Shown piece after piece: positions 47,454 to 55,773 of a stretch of DNA of 64,000 nt. The notes beneath the pieces are model-generated. The model ran no database searches and was not told the origin of the DNA. It saw only the letters and a program-made list of their open reading frames with translations. Origin of the DNA: Sphingomonas psychrolutea (GTDB lineage Bacteria; Pseudomonadota; Alphaproteobacteria; Sphingomonadales; Sphingomonadaceae); contig NZ_BMDW01000019.1 of NCBI RefSeq assembly GCF_014636175.1, positions 1-64,000 of the forward strand, read 5' to 3'. A program made the translations under genes and the position numbers. Every line of letters begins with the position of its first letter. Positions within the stretch are counted from its first letter, which is position 1.

Positions 47454-50063
47454 TCAGAACTTCGCGGCGACCTCTAGACCCCAAGTGCGCGGCGAATTGA
47501 AGTTGCCGTAATCGCCCAGCACACCGCCATAGTTGGTCGGGTTGGTCGTACCGTTGAAGTTGGTCACCGGTGCGGAGTTCGCAGCCGAGCGGCGATAGAC
47601 ATAGGTCGTGTCGAACAGATTGCGCGACCAGACCGAAAGCGTGACCTTGTTGTGGTCGTTCACCGCGATATCGGCCAGCGCAAGGCGACCGTTCACGACA
47701 AAGCTCGCATCGGTCTTGGTTGGCTCGAGCTGGAAGCTATACTGGCTGCTCGAATAATTCCCGTCGAGATGCAAGCGGACGCTGGCGTCGTCGATATGCA
47801 CCGGCAACACATAATCGATCGCGCCCGATGCGGCATTGGTCGGGGTATAAACGATATATAGCTGCTGCGCCGGGCTGGCGACCGTCGTGCCACCAACCGT
47901 GATCGAATAGGACGCCTTGGGTGCCCGCCAATAGGTGTAGGCATAAGACGCCGTCAGCGTCAGATCGCGGATCGGCTTCACGGTCAGATCGGCTTCGATC
48001 CCGCGGATCTTGCTGTCCCCGGCATTCAACGTCTGTTCGATATGCGCACCCGAGGTCGGGCTGGCACTGTTGGTATCGAAGAAGTCGAAGTCGAACTGCG
48101 TATTCTTGCGGTTCATGATGTAGCCGGCCACGTTGAAGCGCGCCTTGTGATCCCAGAAGTCCGCCTTCATGCCGATTTCATACGACTTCACGTCTTCAGG
48201 ACCGAAGGCGTTGAAGCTTTGCGAACGGTCGTTCGCGCCACCGGCGCGGAAGCCTGTCGCATATTTCGCGTAAAAGTGGATGTCGCGCGTCGCATCGAGC
48301 GAGATGTTGAACATCGGATCGAAGCGGCTGATGCTGTTTGCGAAGAGGAACGGCGTCGCGACGCTGTTGGCAACGGCGTTGATCGGGTTCAAGTCGGAAC
48401 GGTTGTTGACGACGTAAAGCTGACCGCGACGCTTGTCCTTCGTGTAGCGGCCACCGGCCGTGATGTGGACGATGTCGAGACCCGAAGGCGTATACGTCAG
48501 ATTGCCGAACACCGAATAGTTATGGTCATATGCGCTGCTGGCGCGCGTGATGAACTGGCAGCTGTTGGTGAATTGCGGCACCGTCGCGGCGAGCGCATTG
48601 TTGCAGGCCGGATCGACCTGCTGATAGCCCGAATTTGCGCCCGAATTGACGTTACCGAGGAAGATCGGGCTCCGTACCGAGAGCGCAGTGCCGTCGGCGT
48701 TGAACTGGTTGGTCAGCGGGGTCGCGGCATATTCGGTGGCATGTTCGGTGAAATAATAGGCACCGACCACGTAATCGAACTGCGGAATGCTGCCGACCGC
48801 CTGAAATTCCTGGCTGAACTGATGCTGGCGCAGGAACGACAGACTGTAACGGCTGATATTGGCGTTCGGCACGAAGGTGCTGCGCGCTGTGCCGCCCGAG
48901 TTATCCCACTGATCGGTCGACACGCCACGCCATGCAGTGATCGAGCGCAACTCAATCCACGGCGCGAGCTTATATTTCAGGTTCGAGGTGAAGCCGTGGG
49001 TGATGTCGACGCTCGGCTGCTGCGGTACGCCGACGTCGGAGACATATTGGCGATTGGGATGAACGCCCTGGATCGGAGCCTTCGGCGCGATACAGACCGT
49101 GGCGCTGGTGCCGCCGCAATTGACGCCACCGACGGGCAACGTCTGCAACACGTAAACGGGGGTAGCACCCGCCGCCGCCGTATTGACGTAGCTGCCAACG
49201 GCATAATTGTTCGGATTGTAGCTCAACAACTGGCTGAAGTTCGGGGTGTTGTCGTCCTTCGCATAATCATATGAGAAGTCGGCGGTCAGGCCGGTGACGG
49301 GCTGCCAGCGGGCCGCCGCGCGACCGCCCTTGCGATCGTAATAATTCCAGCCGGTCGAACCCGAGAGCGGATCCCGCACGGTCGGGTCTTGGTGCTGATA
49401 CACACCGTCGAACTTCAACGAGATGTCGTAAAAAGACGGCAAATCGAGGTGGATTTCCGCATTGCGGCCGCCGAAATTGCCGACGCCGCCGACGACACGA
49501 CCATCGAACACGCCGGTCGGGGCCTTGGTCACCAACGACAGTGCGCCGCCTTCAGTATTGCGACCGAACAGCGTGCCCTGCGGGCCCTTCAGCACTTCGA
49601 TCCGCTGGATGTCGAACAACGCAGCGTTCAGGCCCTGTGTCTTACCGAGCGCCACGCCGTCGATATAGACGCTGACGCCGCCGTCGCGCGCGGTCTGGTT
49701 CTGATCGTAGGGGACGATGCCGCGGATACCGATCGTCAGCGCCGACTGGCGCGCCTCAAAGGTCGCGATTCGCAGCGACGGGATGGTGCCGTCGGCCAGA
49801 TTGAACAGGCTGAGGACGTGACGATCGGTCAACGCCTGCGTGTCGAGGACGCTGATCGAGATCGGCGTCTTTTGGAGATTGGTCTCGCGCCGCGTCGCGG
49901 TCACGACGATGTCGCTGAGCCCCTGATCGTTGGGCGCCGCCGCTGTGGGTGCTGCGTCACCGGTGGGTGCGGCGGCGGTCTGCGCCGTTGCCGACGTCGC
50001 GCCGAGCGCGAACATCGCGCTGCCCACCATCAATTGCAGGCGCACGGCCTTTTTGAACGTCAT
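47454..50063 (-). CDS. TonB-dependent receptor
   Basis: An 869-residue receptor. Signal peptide MTFKKAVRLQLMVGSAMFAL to ATAQ, then DIVVTATRRETNLQKTPISI, plug motifs GGVSVYIDGVALGK and IQRIEVLKGPQGTLFGRNTEGG, and a barrel ending GLEVAAKF. ATG 50063 follows AGGGGAAA on the minus strand; an in-frame ATG six codons earlier is less well placed. An unusually AT-rich region lies directly upstream. The convergent two-component pair may regulate it, but nothing in the sequence proves that. Confidence 0.93.
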   Translation of the reverse strand: MTFKKAVRLQLMVGSAMFALGATSATAQTAAAPTGDAAPTAAAPNDQGLSDIVVTATRRETNLQKTPISISVLDTQALTDRHVLSLFNLADGTIPSLRIATFEARQSALTIGIRGIVPYDQNQTARDGGVSVYIDGVALGKTQGLNAALFDIQRIEVLKGPQGTLFGRNTEGGALSLVTKAPTGVFDGRVVGGVGNFGGRNAEIHLDLPSFYDISLKFDGVYQHQDPTVRDPLSGSTGWNYYDRKGGRAAARWQPVTGLTADFSYDYAKDDNTPNFSQLLSYNPNNYAVGSYVNTAAAGATPVYVLQTLPVGGVNCGGTSATVCIAPKAPIQGVHPNRQYVSDVGVPQQPSVDITHGFTSNLKYKLAPWIELRSITAWRGVSTDQWDNSGGTARSTFVPNANISRYSLSFLRQHQFSQEFQAVGSIPQFDYVVGAYYFTEHATEYAATPLTNQFNADGTALSVRSPIFLGNVNSGANSGYQQVDPACNNALAATVPQFTNSCQFITRASSAYDHNYSVFGNLTYTPSGLDIVHITAGGRYTKDKRRGQLYVVNNRSDLNPINAVANSVATPFLFANSISRFDPMFNISLDATRDIHFYAKYATGFRAGGANDRSQSFNAFGPEDVKSYEIGMKADFWDHKARFNVAGYIMNRKNTQFDFDFFDTNSASPTSGAHIEQTLNAGDSKIRGIEADLTVKPIRDLTLTASYAYTYWRAPKASYSITVGGTTVASPAQQLYIVYTPTNAASGAIDYVLPVHIDDASVRLHLDGNYSSSQYSFQLEPTKTDASFVVNGRLALADIAVNDHNKVTLSVWSRNLFDTTYVYRRSAANSAPVTNFNGTTNPTNYGGVLGDYGNFNSPRTWGLEVAAKF

Positions 50064-50825
50064 ATGGTTTCCCCTGAACACGAGTTTGTGTCTAAACTGA
50101 TGGGAGGCCGCTAAAGAATAAATTGGACAATCATGTTACAACAGGTCGTTATAAATTGTCACAAATCTGGTAAGCTCGCGTAATAAAACTCGTATCGAGT
50201 GAATAATTCATGATGGCTTCGCGATTTTAATAATAATATTGCTTGATCCACAATATATGTTGTTTGCATTTTAATTGTTTACGATTTCCATTATCGTATA
50301 TTCGGTAATAATGGCTGCTTTTATCTTTCGATTATGGGCGATTTCCTGAAATTACCGCAGATCACAATCCGCAGCGAGCACCACCCCATCGGTTGCCAGA
50401 TATCCTGGCGTTGCCGAGGCATGTTGCGGCGGCGGCGGCGCGCTCCTTCGAACGCGACCGAGTGGGATGGGATTGCTTTTGCCGACAGAGCGACCAGCGG
50501 GGGCGTGTGACCAGCGGACAATGCCAAACGCGAGCGGAAGCGACATCGTCGACTTCTCACGCGCCGTACAAAATAGTTCCAAAAGCGTAAATTTCTGTCC
50601 GGATTTCGAACGGCGGCGGCGTCGTGATCATGAGAAGTCAGAGTTCGCCGATCCCGGCTGCGATCACTCTACGGGTTTAACCGCCCGTAGCGCGCGGCGT
50701 GACGAAGAGCGCATCCTGTCGCACGGCGGCAGCCGTCACGGCGAGCTCGATGCGGGCCTGCCCGACGGTTGGCGCGCGCTCCTCACAATGTTGATCGCCC
50801 TCCAAAGGCACCACGGGATACGCGG
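50064..50825. other. 762-bp gene-free gap with AT-rich island
   Basis: No convincing gene. About 50105-50345 is strikingly AT-rich for this genome, with words such as TTATAAATTG, AATAATAATATTG and ATATATGTTG, and must include the promoter of the TonB receptor. ACTCG-TAT-CGAGT at 50188-50200 is a short palindrome. The remainder (50346-50825) has normal GC and only chance open frames; CTACGGG and CCCGTAG at 50669-50690 form a small hairpin. The glycosyltransferase promoter should lie near its end. Confidence 0.65.
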
Positions 50826-51704
50826 ATGTTGCACGAAACGAACGATTTTCAGAATTGGGACTCGCCGTGGGATACGGTTGCGGAGCCGGCCTCCGCCCCA
50901 CGCTGGACAGTACTGATCCCGTTCTTCAACGAGCGGGCGTTGCTAAACGGGACGCTTGCCAGTCTTGCCGCGCAGGACGTGCCATTCGAGCTGATTCTGA
51001 TCGACAACGCCTCGACCGACGGGAGCGCGGATATCGCCGCCGCCACGTGCCGTCGGCTCGGGCTCGCCTTCACGCTCTTGACCGATCGCCGGCCCGGCAA
51101 GGTCAATGCGCTGCAGACCGGCGTGGCGCGCACGCGGACGCGCTACATTGCGACCTGCGACGCCGACACAATCTATCCGGCAGACTATCTCCGCCAAGCT
51201 GCGCTTTTGCTCGAAGCACAGGGAGCGGTCGCCGGAGGCGCGTATTTTGCCGCAGCGCACGCCACCGCCGAAGACCATCGCGAAGCCTCCGCTCGCATGG
51301 CGCGCGTCGCCAAATTGCTGCCCGGACAATGCCATACCGGCGGTGCGGGGCAGGTCTTCCGGACGGATGCGCTGCGCCAAGCCGGCGGGTTCGATGCCGC
51401 GCGCTGGGGCTATGTACTCGAGGATCACGAGATCATGCACCGCATGGCCAAGCTCGGGCCGCTCGCTTATGGCGGCAGACTGTGGTGCGCGCCGTCGCCG
51501 CGCGAACGCGATCGAGATTCGATCCGGTGGACGCTGGTCGAACGCATTCTGTATCATGTGACGCCCGGCCCCGCGCGCGATTGGTTCTTCTATGATTTCC
51601 TCGGTCGTCGGCTGGCCGCGCGGCGCTTAACCAGCGACCGTATTCGCGAGCGCCAATTTTATGCGCAACCCGATTTTTCGGGGGGAATTCCACGCACAGC
51701 GTGA
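50826..51704 (+). CDS. Family 2 glycosyltransferase
   Basis: A 292-residue GT-A fold enzyme. Opening strand WTVLIPFFNERALLNGTL, LILIDNASTDGS, and the metal/nucleotide-sugar motif DAD at 112-114 in IATCDADTIYPADY. A later GYVLEDHEIMHRM supplies the acidic acceptor-site residues (ED). No membrane segment is clear, so it may act at the inner face of the membrane. ATG 50826 was taken as the start because the beginning of the fold aligns to it. No polysaccharide genes are nearby; the product is unknown. Confidence 0.87.
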   Translation: MLHETNDFQNWDSPWDTVAEPASAPRWTVLIPFFNERALLNGTLASLAAQDVPFELILIDNASTDGSADIAAATCRRLGLAFTLLTDRRPGKVNALQTGVARTRTRYIATCDADTIYPADYLRQAALLLEAQGAVAGGAYFAAAHATAEDHREASARMARVAKLLPGQCHTGGAGQVFRTDALRQAGGFDAARWGYVLEDHEIMHRMAKLGPLAYGGRLWCAPSPRERDRDSIRWTLVERILYHVTPGPARDWFFYDFLGRRLAARRLTSDRIRERQFYAQPDFSGGIPRTA

Positions 51705-51814
51705 GGTTGCGGACGACGCGCCGCGACGAAAGCGAAACCAAGGATTTGCGAGGGGTTGCCGGGACGAGCGTTCGGCGCTTTACCCGTAACCATGCAGCAT
51801 AGTCTCGCAATTCG

Positions 51815-52384
51815 GTGAGTGACGCCGGGCTCAAGGCCGTCTTTCTGGCCGAGCAGCCGATGCTGTTGCGGCTACTCGTCGCGCGGCTTGGCAATCGCGC
51901 CGATGCGGAGGACGCGCTGCAGGACATGTGGCTAAAGCTCGACCAGACTGCGCCCGCGTCGGCTGCGCAACCCGTCGCGCAGCCCGCGGCCTATCTCTAT
52001 CGCATGGCCGCCAACCTCGCCGCCGATCGCAGGATCGCAGCGACCCGCGCCGGGGTGCGCGATACCGCGTGGCTGGATGTGCAACCCAGCGCGGCAGAGC
52101 AGCCGACGACCGAGCGCGCCTTGCTCGGGCGCGAGCGGCTCGCCCGGATCGAGGCGGCGCTTGCCGCAATGCCGCCCCGCATGAGTGCCGCGCTGCGCCT
52201 GTACCGCGTCGAGGGTATGCCGCAAAAAGACATTGCGGAGCAGCTTGGCATGACCGTCAGCGGCGTCGAAAAGCTGTTGCGACGCGGCGCCAAAGAGATT
52301 CACTTGCATAAAATCGCCGACGAGGCGGAATCGGCCAATCAGCATCGTCTATCGGGCGAAGGGAAATCACATCGTGGCACATGA
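51815..52384 (+). CDS. ECF RNA polymerase sigma factor (FecI-like)
   Basis: A 189-residue sigma-70 family protein. Region 2 is seen in LLRLLVARLGNRADAEDALQDMWLKL and YLYRMAANLAADRR; region 4 is MPPRMSAALRLYRVEGMPQKDIAEQLGMTVSGVEKLLRRG. It starts with GTG at 51815. The following fecR-like gene overlaps by 11 bases, and a signalling TonB receptor comes next, the classic cell-surface signalling triad. In such systems the sigma factor drives expression of the receptor. Confidence 0.93.
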   Translation: MSDAGLKAVFLAEQPMLLRLLVARLGNRADAEDALQDMWLKLDQTAPASAAQPVAQPAAYLYRMAANLAADRRIAATRAGVRDTAWLDVQPSAAEQPTTERALLGRERLARIEAALAAMPPRMSAALRLYRVEGMPQKDIAEQLGMTVSGVEKLLRRGAKEIHLHKIADEAESANQHRLSGEGKSHRGT

Positions 52385-53348
52385 CGCCGCCGATATCGTC
52401 GATCGCGCGATCGATTGGCATTTGCGCCAAGCGACTATGGACGAGGCCGAGTGGCATACGTTCGTCGCGTGGCTGGAGGCCGATCCCGCCCATGCGCAAG
52501 CGTTCGACGCGGTCGCACTCGACGTGTCCATGCTGGCCGAACACCCCGAACTTTACCCCGCTCCGGCCACGCCCGTCGCGCGCCAGCCAAGGTTTCCGCA
52601 AAAACCAGCGCCATCGTCGCGCCGCGTTTGGGCCTGGGTCGGCAGTGGGGCAGCAGTCGCGGCGGCCGCCAGCTTGACGCTGATGCTGATGCTCGTACCC
52701 ACCGGGTTGACCGGCGGCAACGCATCCTATGCGGTGGAAACCAAACCCGGCCAGCGGCGGGACATCGCGCTCATCGACGGGACGCGGATCGAACTTAACG
52801 GCGCGACCCGGCTGCTGCTGGACCGCTCCAATCCGCGCGTCGCGACGCTGGAGTCGGGCGAAGCCACCTTTCACGTCCGGCACGATCCACGCGACCCGTT
52901 CACGGTGCATTCGGGACGCCTGACGGTGCAGGATCTCGGCACCGTCTTCAATGTCGCGCGCGACGGCGCACGGCTCGATGTGCAAGTCGCCGAAGGCTCG
53001 GTCTTGTTCCAGCCCAAGCGCGACGCGGTCACGCTCCACGCCGGTGCCGCGATCACCGCGCGCGAGGATCTGGGCCACATCGCAGTGACCAAAATCGATG
53101 TCGCCAAGGTCGGCCTCTGGCGTGAGCGCGCCGTGTCGTTTCTGGGCGAGCCGTTCGGGCGCGTTTCCACCGCCGTGCAGCGGATCGACGGGGCCACGCT
53201 TTTTATCGACCCCGGCTTGTCGCAACGGCCCTTTACCGGCATGGTTCGCTTGTCTGGCAAGGTAGCGCAGGACGTGCCGCACCTCGCGGCGTTGGTTGGG
53301 GCTGAGTGGCATCACGATGGCGAGCGGTGGGTCATCTCGCCACGATAG
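52374..53348 (+). CDS. FecR-like anti-sigma/signal-transducing protein
   Basis: A 324-residue inner-membrane protein. The N-terminal cytoplasmic part has the FecR motif AIDWHLRQATMDEAEWHTFVAWLEADPAHAQAFD (split here by position 15-48), one membrane helix lies at about 85-105 and a periplasmic FecR domain follows with GQRRDIALIDGTRIELNGAT and TFHVRHDPRDPFTVHSG. It relays the receptor signal to the sigma factor. GTG start at 52374 overlaps the sigma gene by 11 bases. Confidence 0.92.
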   Translation: MAHDAADIVDRAIDWHLRQATMDEAEWHTFVAWLEADPAHAQAFDAVALDVSMLAEHPELYPAPATPVARQPRFPQKPAPSSRRVWAWVGSGAAVAAAASLTLMLMLVPTGLTGGNASYAVETKPGQRRDIALIDGTRIELNGATRLLLDRSNPRVATLESGEATFHVRHDPRDPFTVHSGRLTVQDLGTVFNVARDGARLDVQVAEGSVLFQPKRDAVTLHAGAAITAREDLGHIAVTKIDVAKVGLWRERAVSFLGEPFGRVSTAVQRIDGATLFIDPGLSQRPFTGMVRLSGKVAQDVPHLAALVGAEWHHDGERWVISPR

Positions 53349-55713
53349 AAAATACGCGTTTCGCTCGGTCCTGACCCGCGGACTTTGTCCCTTTCTGATC
53401 CTCGCCGTATTTCCGGTCGCGGCCCGCGCCGATGATCCGCGCATCGCGATCCCACCCGAACCGCTGAACCGGGCGTTGACGGATCTGGCACGACAAACCG
53501 GCTTTGACATCATCAGCACCGAACCGGGGCTGGACCGAGTCCGCACCACGGGCGTGACCGGGCAGATGGCAGCGCGCGACGCCTTGCAGCGCCTGCTCAA
53601 GGGCACCGGCTTCCGCGCGATCGCGATCGATGCGCACAGCTACAGAATTGAACGCATGCCCCGCAGGCTGCTTACGCCACGCATCATCGCGCGGCGCACT
53701 CCCGCGCCGACGTCAGACGGCGACATCATCGTGACCGCCAGCAAACAAAACGCGACACTGCTTCGCTTCCCCGGCAGCGCGATCATGATCGGCGGGTTTG
53801 CGCCGGGAACGCCGACGGCACGCCCGCTCACGATCGATGACGTGGCACGCGCGACGCCGGTCCTGCAGAACACCGAACTGGGCATCGGTCGCAACAAAAT
53901 CTTCATTCGCGGCATCGCCGACAGCAGTTTCAATGGCGCAACGCAATCAACCGCGAGTGTGTATTTCGACGAAGTGCCGCTCGGCTATTCCGGCCCCGAG
54001 CCTAGCTTGAATTTGTACGACATGAAGGGCGTCGAGATTCTCGAAGGGCCGCAAGGTACGCTGTACGGGGCAGGCGCGATCGGCGGGATCATTCGACTGA
54101 CGCCCAACCCGGTCGATCTGACGCGCTTTGGTGCCTCGTTCAGCAGCGGCATCACCGCGACGCAAGGCGGTGCCGCCGGGTTTGATGTGGCCGGCATGGC
54201 GAATGTCCCGATCCTGCGCGACCGGATCGGTTTGCGCGTGGTCGGCTATCGCGACCGCGACGGCGGCTTTATCGGAGATCGCTTGCGCACCCTCTCGAAC
54301 GTCAACCGCACCGACACGGTTGGTGGGCGGGCAACGCTCGCGGTCGCTCCGGGCAATGGCTGGAGTTTCGAGATCGGCGGAGTGCAGCAACACATTGCTG
54401 CCGTCGATGCGCAATATGCCGAGCGCATGGTCGCCGCGCTCGATCGCCGAGCGCGGCTTGCGCAGCCATATAGCAGCGACATTACGCTGCTGCGCGGGGT
54501 TGCGCGCAAGCGTTGGGACAGTGGCCTCGAACTCCTTTCCGCCAGCGGCTATGTCGATCTGCAGACGTCCGACGTGTTCGATGCGACCCGCGCGATCGGC
54601 AGCATTGGACCGACCATCTACACCAACGCGCAGTCGGCCGCGCTCCTTGTACAGGAGACCCGTCTGTCCCGCGCCGTGCCGGGCAAGATCAGCTGGTTGC
54701 TGGGGGTCGCGGTCCTCCATAACCGCGACATTCAAGCCCGCGCTCTTGGCCCGCCCGACCAGCCATTCGACATTATCGGCGTGACCAATCGGACCGACAG
54801 CATATCGGCCTTTGGGGAGGCGACGTGGCCAACGACCCATCGCTTGTCGATCACCCTCGGCGCGCGGGCGACCGCAGCACGCACCGATGGCGAGCCGTCA
54901 TCGCGTCCGCGCAACGACAGTTTCATCAGGGGCCGCGCGACGCGCCGGATCGATCCGACGCTCGCCCTTTCATGGCTGATCGCAAAGCGCACCGCTGTTT
55001 TCGCCCGCTTCCAGACCGGGTATCGCACCGGCGGGCTCGCGGTCGCCTCCGGAGTTGGACGCGTGCTCGATTTTCGCTCGGATTCGATCATGGTCGGGGA
55101 AGTGGGTCTGCGCAAACAGCGCAGCGGCGAGATCGGTTTGGACCTGAGCACTGCAGTATCCTACGCGCGGTGGCGGGATATCCAAGCCGATCTCTATAAT
55201 CGGCGGGGGCAGCCCTATACCGCGAACATCGGCAATGCCGAGATCGCCGGACTAGAGGCCATTGGCGATTGGGTGCCGGTGCGTGGGCTCCACGCCAGTT
55301 TCGCGTTCCTGTACAGCTACAACATTGTCGATGGACCGATTGCGCAATCCTCGGTCAGGGTAAATCGTCGCTTGCCCGAGACGCCGGCTTTTTCCGGAAA
55401 CGCCGGTCTGACCTATCGCTGGACGCATGGCGACACGTCGCAGTTCAGCTTGGGCGTGTTCGGTCGGTATTTCGGTCGATCGGTGCTGGGCACGGGCGAC
55501 TTTCTCGACGTCAGCCAAGGCAAATATGCCGTCCTCGACGCGCAATTGGGCTGGCATTGGCGCCGCTTCGATTTTAGCCTGAGCGGCGACAATCTCGCCA
55601 ATGCCAGCGCCAATCGCTTCGCGTTGGGGAATCCGACCATCCTGGCGACGCGCCAGCAAACCACCCCGCTCCGCCCCCGTAACCTCCGGCTCGGGGTTAC
55701 GGTTGGCTTTTAG
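53317..55713 (+). CDS. TonB-dependent receptor with STN signalling domain (FecA-like)
   Basis: A 798-residue receptor. After the signal peptide (SVLTRGLCPFLILAVFPVAA) comes a secretin/TonB N-terminal (STN) domain, from IAIPPEPLNRALTDLARQTG to AIAIDAHSYRIER. That domain contacts the FecR-like protein in sigma signalling. The plug shows GDIIVTASKQNATLLR, ASVYFDEVPLGYSG and VEILEGPQGTLYGAGAIGG; the barrel ends LRLGVTVGF. ATG 53317 overlaps the fecR gene by 32 bases; a TTG at 53296 is also open. The ribosome site is weak, so translational coupling to fecR is likely. Ligand unknown; no siderophore genes are nearby. Confidence 0.92.
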   Translation: MASGGSSRHDRKYAFRSVLTRGLCPFLILAVFPVAARADDPRIAIPPEPLNRALTDLARQTGFDIISTEPGLDRVRTTGVTGQMAARDALQRLLKGTGFRAIAIDAHSYRIERMPRRLLTPRIIARRTPAPTSDGDIIVTASKQNATLLRFPGSAIMIGGFAPGTPTARPLTIDDVARATPVLQNTELGIGRNKIFIRGIADSSFNGATQSTASVYFDEVPLGYSGPEPSLNLYDMKGVEILEGPQGTLYGAGAIGGIIRLTPNPVDLTRFGASFSSGITATQGGAAGFDVAGMANVPILRDRIGLRVVGYRDRDGGFIGDRLRTLSNVNRTDTVGGRATLAVAPGNGWSFEIGGVQQHIAAVDAQYAERMVAALDRRARLAQPYSSDITLLRGVARKRWDSGLELLSASGYVDLQTSDVFDATRAIGSIGPTIYTNAQSAALLVQETRLSRAVPGKISWLLGVAVLHNRDIQARALGPPDQPFDIIGVTNRTDSISAFGEATWPTTHRLSITLGARATAARTDGEPSSRPRNDSFIRGRATRRIDPTLALSWLIAKRTAVFARFQTGYRTGGLAVASGVGRVLDFRSDSIMVGEVGLRKQRSGEIGLDLSTAVSYARWRDIQADLYNRRGQPYTANIGNAEIAGLEAIGDWVPVRGLHASFAFLYSYNIVDGPIAQSSVRVNRRLPETPAFSGNAGLTYRWTHGDTSQFSLGVFGRYFGRSVLGTGDFLDVSQGKYAVLDAQLGWHWRRFDFSLSGDNLANASANRFALGNPTILATRQQTTPLRPRNLRLGVTVGF

Positions 55714-55729
55714 AGGGGGTTGCGAACGC

Positions 55730-55768
55730 AACGGCGCACCACTCCAAACCTCGGAGCTGTGCGCCGTT
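55730..55768. terminator. Bidirectional hairpin between convergent receptors
   Basis: Perfect 10-base arms AACGGCGCAC and GTGCGCCGTT around a 19-base loop that contains a smaller CTCC/GGAG pairing. It lies between two convergent TonB receptor genes. Confidence 0.7.
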
Positions 55769-55773
55769 TGCGA

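Noticed and set aside
50346..50825. Small open frames before the glycosyltransferase gene
   Set aside because: No ribosome site, no domain-like sequence and composition typical of chance frames.
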